From Deltaproteobacteria bacterium (GTDB lineage Bacteria; Desulfobacterota; Desulfarculia; Adiutricales; Adiutricaceae), in the NCBI GenBank assembly GCA_031271165.1, contig JAISWF010000169.1:1-38246 (forward strand): a stretch of DNA of 38,246 nucleotides, in the 5' to 3' direction. The first letter of the stretch is position 1. The number at the start of each line of letters is the position of its first letter. This document shows, in pieces, positions 24,300-32,753 of this stretch. The notes beneath the pieces were generated by a model. It worked only from the letters and a program-made list of their open reading frames with translations, had not been told where the DNA came from and made no database searches. The position numbers were made by a program, and so were the translations under genes.

Positions 24300-25637
24300 A
24301 TGGACAAAAATCAACTCATAGCCGCTGTAGCCGAAGCCGGGGTGGTTGGTGCCGGCGGTGCCGGATTTCCGGCCGCCGTCAAGCTCAATTCTGCTCCCAG
24401 CCACGTCATCGTCAATGGAGCTGAATGTGAGCCGCTTCTAAAAGTCGATCAACAGCTGGCTTTGGCCAATGCCTCAGAGCTGGCCGCCGCCCTCGATCTG
24501 GTGGTTAGCGCTCTGGGAGCCGAGGCTGGGATATTGGCCTTAAAAGAAAAATACCACCAGGCGGCCGCAGCTCTGAGCCAGCAAATAACTGACAAACCAA
24601 AATTAAGCCTCAAAACTCTCGGCAACTACTACCCCATGGGTGACGAGCAGGTCCTGGTCTTTGAGGTCCTCGGCCGCATCGTCCCCGAAGGTGGGCTGCC
24701 CCTGGCCTGCGGGGCCTTGGTCATCAACGTCGAGAGCCTTTTAAATATTTACCGAGCCGCAACCAAAGGGCAAGCTGTTACTGAAAAATACCTCACCGTA
24801 ACCGGACAAGTGGCCTCACCAGCCACCTTCAAAGTCCCGGTCGGGATAACACTAGCTGAGGTCATTAATGCGGCCGGAGGCCCAACCACTGCCAATCCAG
24901 TAGTCATAAACGGCGGCCCCATGATGGGCAAACTTGAAGAGGACTTTGGGGCTCCGGTTACCAAAACCACCAAGGGCCTGATCGTCTTGGACCGCTCCCA
25001 CCCCCAGGCTGAGGCCAAAAAAAGATCCATTGGCGCCATGATGCGTATTGCCAGGACGGCCTGTTGCCACTGTATGTTCTGCACCGATCTTTGCCCCAGA
25101 TACCTTTTGGGACACCGCCTCCACCCCGACCGGGTCATGCGCCTGGCCTCATATGGCCACACTGGCGAACCTCCAGACAAAGCCGGGGAAGTTTTTTTAT
25201 GCTGCGAATGCGGGCTTTGCGAGCAGGCCTGCGTCATGGGCCTTCAGCCCTGGCGCCTCAACCGCGAGCTTAAAGGTCGCCTTGGTCCCCAGGTAGCCAA
25301 GGCGCTTATTAAAGTCACCCCGGAATCGGTCAACCGCTTTCGGGAATTTCGCCGCTACCCTATCCCCAAATTAGTCCAGAAACTGGGGCTGAGTCCATAC
25401 GATCGCCTCAAAGCCCCGCTGACCCCCTTCCCCGGGAAGCCGGACAGGGTCAGGCTCCTTTTAAAACAGCACCTGGGCGCTCCGTCGGTCCCGATAGTTA
25501 AGCCCGGCGATGCGGTCCAAGCCGGGGCCAAAGTTGCTGGACCGGCCCAAGGAGCCTTAGGGGCCGCAGTCCACGCCAGCCTCTCCGGCCGAGTGGTCAA
25601 AGTCGACCCCGATTCGGTCACCATCGCCAGAGAGTAA
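24300..25637 (+). CDS. pduS: PduS-type cobalamin reductase (RnfC-like flavoprotein with two 4Fe-4S sites)
   Basis: A 445-residue protein (PduS about 451) from ATG 24300; a GTG six bases earlier is an alternative. The N-terminal GVVGAGGAGFPAAVKL glycine-rich motif and NGAECEPLL are shared with RnfC/NuoF-type flavin and NADH-binding domains. YPMGDEQVLV and a SLBB-like domain (GITLAEVINAAGG) follow. Two ferredoxin motifs are intact: CCHCMFCTDLCP and CCECGLCEQAC. The C-terminus is a biotinyl-like hammerhead. It reduces cob(III)alamin for the adenosyltransferase. The gene is typical of pdu operons; its presence beside eutT and eutA marks a hybrid cofactor-recycling module. Confidence 0.92.
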   Translation: MDKNQLIAAVAEAGVVGAGGAGFPAAVKLNSAPSHVIVNGAECEPLLKVDQQLALANASELAAALDLVVSALGAEAGILALKEKYHQAAAALSQQITDKPKLSLKTLGNYYPMGDEQVLVFEVLGRIVPEGGLPLACGALVINVESLLNIYRAATKGQAVTEKYLTVTGQVASPATFKVPVGITLAEVINAAGGPTTANPVVINGGPMMGKLEEDFGAPVTKTTKGLIVLDRSHPQAEAKKRSIGAMMRIARTACCHCMFCTDLCPRYLLGHRLHPDRVMRLASYGHTGEPPDKAGEVFLCCECGLCEQACVMGLQPWRLNRELKGRLGPQVAKALIKVTPESVNRFREFRRYPIPKLVQKLGLSPYDRLKAPLTPFPGKPDRVRLLLKQHLGAPSVPIVKPGDAVQAGAKVAGPAQGALGAAVHASLSGRVVKVDPDSVTIARE

Positions 25638-25695
25638 ATTATTTTTGAGGATAGGCTTTCGAGCCAATACTCCCTTTGATGCCAGGATTCCAGTT

Positions 25696-26244
25696 ATGAG
25701 TACCGCCTTAGGATTAGTCGAATTTAAAACTGTTCCGGTGGCCGTCGAAGCCACCGACGAGATGCTTAAGGCTTCCGAAGTTGAGCTTTTACTGGCGTGT
25801 CCTGTTTGCCCCGGTAAATTTGTGACTATCGTTTCTGGACAAGTCGCTAACGTGACCACCTCAGTCACCAAAGCTATTGAGGCCGCCGGCATTTTCTTAG
25901 TCGAATCCCACGTTTTAACTAACTGCTCTCCGGACGTAAGACCGGCCATCAGCGGGACCACCAACGTCGAAAAGCTCGAAGCTTTGGGAATCATCGAAAC
26001 CTTTGCGGCCATCAGCTCGGTCAGAGCCGGGGATACTATCGCTAAAGCGGCCAATGTCACTTTAATTGAAATCCGGCTAGCCCGGGGATTAGGCGGCAAA
26101 GGTGAGGTCTTCTTTACTGGAGAACTGGGACAAGTGCAGGCGGCTAGCCAGGCCGTCGAAGACCGCCTGGGCCGCGACGGCGGAATCGTAAGCTCAGTCG
26201 TTATCGCCAGACCCCACCCGGCTTTGTGGCCGGCCCTGGCCTAA
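25696..26244 (+). CDS. pduT: PduT-like tandem-BMC shell protein with Fe-S site
   Basis: A 182-residue protein (PduT 184) from ATG 25696 (CAGGA upstream), with two BMC halves: ALGLVEFKTVPVAVEATDEMLKA and ALGIIETFAAISSVRAGDTIAKAANV. Tandem BMC proteins form trimers; PduT carries a 4Fe-4S cluster in the central pore and is thought to conduct electrons across the shell. Cys77 in TNCSPDVRP is the likely ligand, with a second pair, C35 and C38 (CPVCPG), near the first pore loop. Pairing with pduS suggests that PduT supplies electrons to PduS. It is the last gene of the eut run. Confidence 0.88.
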   Translation: MSTALGLVEFKTVPVAVEATDEMLKASEVELLLACPVCPGKFVTIVSGQVANVTTSVTKAIEAAGIFLVESHVLTNCSPDVRPAISGTTNVEKLEALGIIETFAAISSVRAGDTIAKAANVTLIEIRLARGLGGKGEVFFTGELGQVQAASQAVEDRLGRDGGIVSSVVIARPHPALWPALA

Positions 26245-26342
26245 AGCTTAAGCCCAAATCCCATTTTTTCTTGTCAGTGCCTTCTGACCCCTCGCTGAAG
26301 TTCTTGCGTTTTCACTGCGGTTTCTCCTTTTCATCAGCCCCC

Positions 26343-26371
26343 TTGACAGTTCTATTGAATTGGGGTATTTT
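26343..26371 (+). promoter_or_regulatory. Sigma-70 promoter candidate for the cas operon
   Basis: TTGACA (26343-26348), 17-base spacer, TATTTT (26366-26371), about 100 bases before the first cas gene. The stretch 26245-26478 holds no gene; a weak stem (GGCCTAA/TTAAGCC) just after pduT followed by a T run near 26264 may end the eut transcript. Confidence 0.5.
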
Positions 26372-26478
26372 TTTAAAAATTGTCCGGCTTTCCTTTAGCT
26401 CCCAGCTCATTGCCCCTGAAAATTCCTAAAATCCAGCATTTGAATGACAAAAAAATCAAATGCTATGGAGAATTTTAC

Positions 26479-27918
26479 ATGAAGAAATTAAGCCCAGATA
26501 TTATTGTAGAAATTATAGCTAATTCTCCAAATATACCAAAAGATAAGCAATATAATCTGCTTGTTAGCATGGCTGGAAATAGTGCCCAGACAACTGCCCA
26601 ATCTTTTCTGGTTTTGCGTCCGCAAAATTTACATATAATTACTTCAGAGGAGTGCCAAGATGAAATCATTTTAATTAAACAGGAAATAGCCTTTGGCAAA
26701 GGACGTGACGAAATTGATCCTGCTGATGAGAGCATAATAACTTATAGTATTTGCGATCCAACCAATCCTGTAGATATATATAAAACTATTAAAGATAAAA
26801 TATATTCAATTCAGACAAATGATCTAGCAAAGCTCAAGATCGTTATTGATATTACAGGTGGAAAAAAAGTAATGAGTGCTGCGGCTGCGTTAGCAGCCTG
26901 GCAATTAGATATGGACATTGTCTACAGTGAAAAAAGCAAATATTACAATGATGCTCGTTTTCCAGATGGTCATGATAAAATACAAATTATCAAATTAGAT
27001 AATCCTATTACTATTTTTGGTGATCAAGAAATTTCTAAAATAGATGAATTATTCAATAATGGACTATTTAAAGCTGCAAGTAATGCTTATGAATCTTTAA
27101 TCAATAGACTAGATGATAAATACTCCAAAAAGCAAATTGCAAAATTAAAATTTAAATTATTAATTTCAAACTTTTATGAATCATGGTGTGATCTGAATAG
27201 AGTTAGTCTACATAAATGCACTGATCAGATGATTAAACATAAAAAGTCGATTACTAATAATTTAAATACATCTAATTTAAAAAAAATAAATTCTCAAATA
27301 GAATTTGCTAACAACTTAAAAGACAAAAATGTTCCTAAATTTATTAATATTATTAATTTCTTTCATTTAGGGCTTCATTACATGAAAAATAGATTGGATT
27401 TTTCAGCCTTACTTTTTTATCGATGCATGGAAGGTATTTTAAGTTCGAGAATAGAGCAGGAGCATGACCCTTTTAAGGTAGGCAAACCTGATTATAAATT
27501 ATTATTAAACAAAGATATACATTGCATAGAAACATTAAAAAATAATTACATAAAAGCAAGTGCAGATTTATTAAAGTGGGATACAGCTGAACTGCCAAAT
27601 AAACTGGCTTTTATGAATTCAGTTATTTTATTGGTGGTCCTTAAAGATAAGTTTATCGAATATTGTTTGCCAAAAAATATTGAATCATTATCTGATTTTT
27701 GTAAACATCTTCAAAATCTAGGAAACACACGTAATAATAGCATTTTAGCTCACGGAGGCAACTATGTAAAATCTAAAGATTGCGAAAGCTTAAAAGAGCA
27801 AGCTAAAACAATGTTAAAAACATATTTAAGTTATTATAGCCTAACAAAATTTGGTATAACGTATTATTCAGAAGATTTAGAAAGCTATCTGTCTGATTTA
27901 TCTTTTATTAATTTTTAA
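26479..27918 (+). CDS. CARF-HEPN CRISPR ancillary nuclease (Cas02710/Csm6-like)
   Basis: A 479-residue protein from ATG 26479 (GGAG eight bases upstream). The N-terminal CARF domain carries the ligand-site motif DITGGKK at 124-130 in a Rossmann-like context, typical of proteins that bind cyclic oligoadenylate made by Cas10. The C-terminal part is helical and ends with RNNSILAH (R418 to H425), the Rx4-6H motif of HEPN ribonucleases. The architecture and DxTGGKK fit the TIGR02710 (Cas02710) group, related to Csm6. It should cut RNA when activated, as the effector arm of the type III response. The gene is markedly AT-rich compared with cas6-csm4 downstream. Confidence 0.85.
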   Translation: MKKLSPDIIVEIIANSPNIPKDKQYNLLVSMAGNSAQTTAQSFLVLRPQNLHIITSEECQDEIILIKQEIAFGKGRDEIDPADESIITYSICDPTNPVDIYKTIKDKIYSIQTNDLAKLKIVIDITGGKKVMSAAAALAAWQLDMDIVYSEKSKYYNDARFPDGHDKIQIIKLDNPITIFGDQEISKIDELFNNGLFKAASNAYESLINRLDDKYSKKQIAKLKFKLLISNFYESWCDLNRVSLHKCTDQMIKHKKSITNNLNTSNLKKINSQIEFANNLKDKNVPKFINIINFFHLGLHYMKNRLDFSALLFYRCMEGILSSRIEQEHDPFKVGKPDYKLLLNKDIHCIETLKNNYIKASADLLKWDTAELPNKLAFMNSVILLVVLKDKFIEYCLPKNIESLSDFCKHLQNLGNTRNNSILAHGGNYVKSKDCESLKEQAKTMLKTYLSYYSLTKFGITYYSEDLESYLSDLSFINF

Positions 27919-27926
27919 CGTGGTAA

Positions 27927-28904
27927 ATGTCTCCATTATCAGACACATTATCAGGCACTGCATTACCTGATTGTCCGCTTCCTCTCGCTCGTCTGACTTG
28001 TCGAATTGAGTTTCTGAGCGGCGGCAGCGTTTCCCAGCGTTGGGGTCAAACCTTAAGAGGCGGATTGGGGTATGCCTTGCGGGATCTGTTTTGCGCTAAG
28101 GGACGGTTAGAGTGCGGAAAATGCAACCTAAACACTGCTTGTCCCTATTGTTACCTATTTGAATCTCCAGTCCCGCCTCAAACCGAGGTGATGCGTCTTT
28201 ACACCCATACCCCCCACCCTTTAATTATTGAAGCCCATCCCAAAATTCCGACCCAGGCAGTACCCGGAGACTCTTTAGATTTCTCCATCGTCCTCATTGG
28301 CCAAGCCTTGGCCTATTTTCCCTTTGTGGCCAGAGCCATTGAGGAACTTGGGCGGCAGGGTTTAGGTCGCGATCAGGTACGGTTTACCCTTTGGCACATA
28401 ACCGATGAGTTCGGTCATAAATGCTGGACGGCTAATGGGCGGGTTTTGACCCCGACCCCAGTGTGTTTGCCTATCTCAGCTGGAAAATCCCGCTCTGGAG
28501 TTTTTTTAATAAATTTTTTCACTCCTTTGCGTCTTAAGGTAGGTGGAGGTCTTTGCAAGCAGCCCAGCTTATCTGATTTGGTTCTTTCCCTGACCCGGCG
28601 CTTATTTCTTTTACGGTATTTTCATGGCGACGGCTCCAAGGAAGATTTAAACTCCATGTTTGGACCAGCCGCTCAGGCTGCTGTCTTGACAAAGCAGCAA
28701 CTTATGTGGCATGATTACTCACGCTTTAGTACCCGAAAAAATGTCGAAATTCCTATCGGCGGCCTAACTGGTTGGCTATGTTTTGAAGGCAATTTTGGAA
28801 TCCTTGAGCCTCTCTTGCGCCTTGGAGAATATATTCATGTTGGTAAAAATGTTATTTTTGGTTTAGGCCAAATAACCGCTGAAGAACAGAGAGAGGTCGC
28901 TTAG
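27927..28904 (+). CDS. cas6: Cas6 pre-crRNA endoribonuclease
   Basis: A 325-residue RAMP protein beginning eight bases after the previous stop. It has a cysteine cluster near residues 55-75 (CGKCN, ACPYC) seen in one Cas6 branch and the C-terminal glycine-rich signature GGLTGWLCFEGNFGILEPLLRLGEYIHVGKNVIFGLGQI-like (in order GGLTG, EYIHVGKN, FGLGQ). It cuts each repeat transcript, leaving an eight-base handle on the crRNA; with the downstream repeats that handle would be ATTGAGAC. A catalytic His cannot be named with confidence. It was also considered as Csm5, but the FGLG C-terminus fits Cas6. Confidence 0.88.
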   Translation: MSPLSDTLSGTALPDCPLPLARLTCRIEFLSGGSVSQRWGQTLRGGLGYALRDLFCAKGRLECGKCNLNTACPYCYLFESPVPPQTEVMRLYTHTPHPLIIEAHPKIPTQAVPGDSLDFSIVLIGQALAYFPFVARAIEELGRQGLGRDQVRFTLWHITDEFGHKCWTANGRVLTPTPVCLPISAGKSRSGVFLINFFTPLRLKVGGGLCKQPSLSDLVLSLTRRLFLLRYFHGDGSKEDLNSMFGPAAQAAVLTKQQLMWHDYSRFSTRKNVEIPIGGLTGWLCFEGNFGILEPLLRLGEYIHVGKNVIFGLGQITAEEQREVA

Positions 28905-28961
28905 GAAGCTAAAAAATATTTTTTTGCCATATTTAAATATGAATTTATAAAAAAGGAATAA

Positions 28962-31379
28962 ATGTCAATATTCGGAAAAAATAGCCCTAAAAAAAAGTAC
29001 ATTGAAGCTTCAGAACTAGCTCTAGGGGCCTTGACCCATGATCTGGGGAAGTTTCTGGAACGGACTCAGCCAGCCGGTCAAGGTTTGAGCCAACTGAGCC
29101 AGAACCTTCAATCAAGCGTCTGTCCGCTATTTAAGGGACATTATTCCCGTAATCATGTTCTGTACACCAATGAGTTCTTCCTGATTAATCACTTCTGGCC
29201 GCCTGAGTTAGACTCGGATCGAATTGCTAACCTAGCCATATACCATCATTTTTCGACCAATGAGGAACAACAATTAATCTCTGAAGCTGATCGCTTATCC
29301 TCAGGCCATGAGCGACGCGGTGAGGAGCTTTCAGCCAGAACCCGTTTAACCAAGCTGCTTTCGCCTTTGAGTACAGTTTTTCTTGACTCGCCCGACGACT
29401 GGAAGTCCAAGGGACGTTTGCCCCTGGCTCCCTTTTCAATGGACTCCGCCTTTCCGCTAACTGATAGCCAAGAGGAGATTCTCTGTCCTCAGTATAAAGC
29501 TTTGTGGGAACAATTCTTAGTCGCCTGGCAAGCCAACAACTGCTCTAAGCCCTTAGATTTTGTCAACAGAGCACTGGCCATTTTGGAACATTTTACCTGG
29601 TGCATACCCTCGGCCGTAAATGCCAGGCCTGATATATCTCTTTTCGATCACTTGAAAACGACGGCTGCCTTGGCCTTGGCTAAAGCTTGGTCTGAAGATG
29701 CGGACCGTCCATACCTTTTGCTCGTGGGCAGCCTTAACGGAATCCAAAAACACATTTTTAAAGTTAAAGCCGGCCAAGGTGGGTTGGCCAAGCGGATGAG
29801 GGCAAGGTCTTTTCAAGTGGCGGTCTATGCTGAGTCGGTCATGCTTGAGATATTGGGCCAGTTGTCCCTACCGTTGACCCAATGTTTGACCCTGGCTGGT
29901 GGAAAATTCCAGTTGCTTCTGCCCAATAGTCAAGAAACCAAAGAAGTAATTGAATCTGTTTTATTAATGACATCTGACTGGCTTTATCAACAGTCAGGAG
30001 CCGAACTAAGCATTAACTTGGCGAATAAAACTGCCACTGATGAAGAAATAAAAAAAGAATTCCCTCAATTGGCTGACGAGGCTTTAGAATTATTGCGACA
30101 GGAACGTAACCGCGAGGGTTCGCCTATTGTCCAGACCCAAGATGGTTGGTCAGAAGAACGATTCGTTTTGGCCAATCTCATGCCAGAGGCAGGGCAAGGC
30201 CTCTGTCCAGGATGCGGCCAAAGACCGGAGGCAGATGGCGATCTTTGTCCTTCTTGCCAAGACGAAAAAAAGCTGGGTACTGAACTGACCAAAGCTGAAC
30301 GGGTAATTTTTTTCAGGGAAAAGTCGCCATCGCCGGACAAATATTCCACTCCCGTAGGCACATTTTCACTGCTTAAAGAAAAGTCTACTCCTGCCGAGGT
30401 CAATTTAGTTGCCTCCTTGGGCCCTTATTGTCCCCAGTTTGCTCCCAAGCAACCGCTGGTCTCCAGACCCCGGGCAAGACACGTTCCTTTGGAAGATGGG
30501 CAACCCATGGAGTTTTCACAATTGGCCCAAAAGGCTCTTGGTCAGCCAGCGTTAGGTTATCTAAAGCTTGATGTTGACAGACTCGGATATGCTTTCTCCG
30601 ATGGTTTTGGTGAGGACCGTTCAATTTCTAGGACTGCGGCCTTATCCCGGTCACTGGAAGCCTTCTTTAGCCTTCAGGTCGAGGATTTATGTAAAAAATA
30701 CAGTGTTTATATTGTTTACTCCGGTGGTGATGACGTGGCTGCCATTGGACCTTGGGATCAAATTTTTGAATTAGCTCTAACGCTTAGAGAAAAATTTCTG
30801 ACCTATTGCGACAATAACCCGCGTCTGACCTTGTCGGCTGGAGTAGCCATAGCACCACCCAAACTACCTGTCACGGCCGGACTTGAGGAGGCCGAGAAAC
30901 TCTTGTCTATATCTAAAAACATTCCTGGGCCAGGGGTGCTTCCTTGGGCCTATGTTTCTACCGCCAGCGACGAAACTACCACTTCTGCCACCAAGGACCG
31001 AATAAGCGCTTTTTCCGTATCCCTGCCGTGGGCTAAATTTTCTTCAACTATGTGTGATGCCAAACAACTGTCCGATTGGTTGTCTAAAGGATTCGTTTCA
31101 ACTGGTCAAGTTCGACGGCTGCTTAATTACGCTCAAATGTACCAAAATTACCACATCACAAGGAAGACGCACTTTTTTGAATACGCTCCACTTTTGGCTA
31201 GAGATGTGTCTCGCAATTGGACTGTTAAGCACAACGATGCCCCTGAGAAATCACAAGCCAGGGATTGGGCAGCCAGTTTAGCCCTTCCTCATTCGTCCAA
31301 AATGGCGGAACTGGGCTTTGTCTGTCGCTATGCCTTGACCGCCAACCGTCATTTCGAAGAGCGGCAACAAAATAATTAG
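28962..31379 (+). CDS. cas10: Cas10/Csm1, large subunit of the type III-A complex
   Basis: An 805-residue protein with AAGGAA upstream. The N-terminal HD nuclease motif is THDLGKF (H26, D27). A zinc finger has CPGC (C415, C418) and CPSC (C429, C432). The cyclase palm carries an intact GGDD at 588-591 (YSGGDDV), so synthesis of cyclic oligoadenylates is expected. HD would cut single-stranded DNA. The C-terminal D4 domain is helical. Overall it fits Csm1 rather than Cmr2. A gap of 57 bases precedes it; csm2 follows 12 bases later. The gene ends in TAG. Confidence 0.95.
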   Translation: MSIFGKNSPKKKYIEASELALGALTHDLGKFLERTQPAGQGLSQLSQNLQSSVCPLFKGHYSRNHVLYTNEFFLINHFWPPELDSDRIANLAIYHHFSTNEEQQLISEADRLSSGHERRGEELSARTRLTKLLSPLSTVFLDSPDDWKSKGRLPLAPFSMDSAFPLTDSQEEILCPQYKALWEQFLVAWQANNCSKPLDFVNRALAILEHFTWCIPSAVNARPDISLFDHLKTTAALALAKAWSEDADRPYLLLVGSLNGIQKHIFKVKAGQGGLAKRMRARSFQVAVYAESVMLEILGQLSLPLTQCLTLAGGKFQLLLPNSQETKEVIESVLLMTSDWLYQQSGAELSINLANKTATDEEIKKEFPQLADEALELLRQERNREGSPIVQTQDGWSEERFVLANLMPEAGQGLCPGCGQRPEADGDLCPSCQDEKKLGTELTKAERVIFFREKSPSPDKYSTPVGTFSLLKEKSTPAEVNLVASLGPYCPQFAPKQPLVSRPRARHVPLEDGQPMEFSQLAQKALGQPALGYLKLDVDRLGYAFSDGFGEDRSISRTAALSRSLEAFFSLQVEDLCKKYSVYIVYSGGDDVAAIGPWDQIFELALTLREKFLTYCDNNPRLTLSAGVAIAPPKLPVTAGLEEAEKLLSISKNIPGPGVLPWAYVSTASDETTTSATKDRISAFSVSLPWAKFSSTMCDAKQLSDWLSKGFVSTGQVRRLLNYAQMYQNYHITRKTHFFEYAPLLARDVSRNWTVKHNDAPEKSQARDWAASLALPHSSKMAELGFVCRYALTANRHFEERQQNN

Positions 31380-31391
31380 GAAAGGCAGAAA

Positions 31392-32051
31392 ATGGCAACT
31401 GAAAAAGGTAAAATTACTAGCATAAAGCAAGATAAAGGCTTTGGATTTATCAAGTGTGCCTCTGGAGTTGATGCTTCTTTTAATTTTGGTGATGTGGAAG
31501 ATAAATTGACCATTAAAGAAGGTGCTGAGGTGGAATTTCAGCTACAAGAAAATATCACCGGTAACCCGATAGCCATAGCCAAACACATCAAAGTCCTTGG
31601 CTCTCACCGTTCCCCTTATCACACCAATCAGGGAAGGACCTTCTCGCCCGCGGTGCCGGTTAATTTACCTAACGGTACGGTATTTACCACCTTTTATGGT
31701 GATGATGGACAACTTTGCCCGAGTTTGTTTTTCGAAGCCGCCCAGAAAATATCCAATGCTTTTGACCAAGCCAACCTCAAACCGACTCAATATCGGCAGA
31801 TATATCAGCAATTTCTTAGTTTAATCATACCTCTTCGCAAAAATGAGGACTACTTTCCTCAGGCTAAGGAAAAATTTGCCATCCTTTACACTGAAAGAAT
31901 TGTACGAGCTCATAAACGTGGAGTTTTACCAACGATAGTTAAAAATTTTTTTGACTTACACCTAAAGCAGGCATTGTCAACTCCAAAAGAGATGCTCGGT
32001 TTTTTTCGTTATATAACTAGTATTCTTTGTTATTTGGACAAATCTAAATAA
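31392..32051 (+). CDS. csm2: Csm2 small subunit fused to an N-terminal cold-shock domain
   Basis: A 219-residue protein; ordinary Csm2 is about 120-150. Residues 1-70 form a cold-shock/S1-like fold: GKITSIKQDKGFGFIKC contains RNP1 (KGFGFI), and DASFNF occupies RNP2, followed by IKEGAEVEFQL and a final PIAIAKHIKVL strand. A linker (about 71-95) leads to a helical Csm2 body: LFFEAAQKISNAFDQANLKPTQ, YRQIYQQFLSLIIPL, YTERIVRAHKRGV and FFRYITSILCYL. In type III-A complexes Csm2 lines the crRNA-target duplex. The extra domain should bind single-stranded RNA and could grip the target RNA or the crRNA. Its position between cas10 and csm3 supports the Csm2 call. AGGAAAGG precedes the ATG. Confidence 0.86.
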   Translation: MATEKGKITSIKQDKGFGFIKCASGVDASFNFGDVEDKLTIKEGAEVEFQLQENITGNPIAIAKHIKVLGSHRSPYHTNQGRTFSPAVPVNLPNGTVFTTFYGDDGQLCPSLFFEAAQKISNAFDQANLKPTQYRQIYQQFLSLIIPLRKNEDYFPQAKEKFAILYTERIVRAHKRGVLPTIVKNFFDLHLKQALSTPKEMLGFFRYITSILCYLDKSK

Positions 32052-32075
32052 TAGCACCCGCCGAAAGGAGTTTTT

Positions 32076-32753
32076 ATGGGCGTTAAACTTAAAGGCATTG
32101 AAGAAATCAAAGGGACCCTAAAGGTTTTGGAGTCGGGATTACGTATTGGCGGCTCCAAAGATAATATTGGTATCGGGGAAACCGACAATCCTATTATTCG
32201 TCATCCAATCACCAAATTGCCTTATGTCCCGGGCTCCTCGGTCAAGGGGAAGCTACGTTCTCTGCTGGAATTGCGGGATTGCCCTACAACTCAAAACAAT
32301 GGCAACCCATGCTCTTGTGGCAATTGTAAAGTTTGCGATTTGTTTGGGCCACACGATAGCAAAAAAGTTAAGTCTCCTACCCGGCTACTTTTTCGTGACT
32401 GTCAACCCAAGCCGGAAACAGCCAAAGAATGGGAGTCGGCTGGAGTCAATTCAGATCTCAAACAGGAAGTCTTAATTGACCGCAAGACCAATACCGCCAG
32501 CGGTCGGATCGGACCACGCACAACTGAGCGTATCCCTGCTGGTGGTGAATTTGACTTCTCTTTAGTCATACGGTCTTTTGAGGGTGACAACGTGGCAGGT
32601 TTTTATCAGTACCTGGCCGAGGGTTTTGAACTCCTGGGCAAAGATTATCTGGGCGGTTCTGGTTCCAGAGGATACGGGCATGTGGCTTTCGTGGCCGAAG
32701 ATGGAACACCGTTGGCGGACTACCTCCGCAAAAGGACTGAGGGTTCAAAATGA
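32076..32753 (+). CDS. csm3: Csm3, RNase backbone subunit
   Basis: A 225-residue RAMP (RRM-fold) protein with AAAGGAG upstream. LRIGGSKDNIGIGETDNPIIRHPITKLPYVPGSSVKGKLR is the Csm3 signature (key parts: GIGETDNPI, PGSSVKGK). Asp37 in ETD matches the catalytic aspartate that cuts target RNA at 6-base steps. A CSCGNCKVCDLFG cysteine cluster (zinc site) and the C-terminal GGSGSRGYG loop are present. Several copies form the backbone of the complex. It overlaps csm4 by ATGA. Confidence 0.95.
   Translation: MGVKLKGIEEIKGTLKVLESGLRIGGSKDNIGIGETDNPIIRHPITKLPYVPGSSVKGKLRSLLELRDCPTTQNNGNPCSCGNCKVCDLFGPHDSKKVKSPTRLLFRDCQPKPETAKEWESAGVNSDLKQEVLIDRKTNTASGRIGPRTTERIPAGGEFDFSLVIRSFEGDNVAGFYQYLAEGFELLGKDYLGGSGSRGYGHVAFVAEDGTPLADYLRKRTEGSK

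Noticed and set aside
27927-28904. Csm5 as an identity for this RAMP protein
   Set aside because: The C-terminal glycine-rich FGLGQ end, cysteine cluster and location fit Cas6; no Csm5-specific feature seen.
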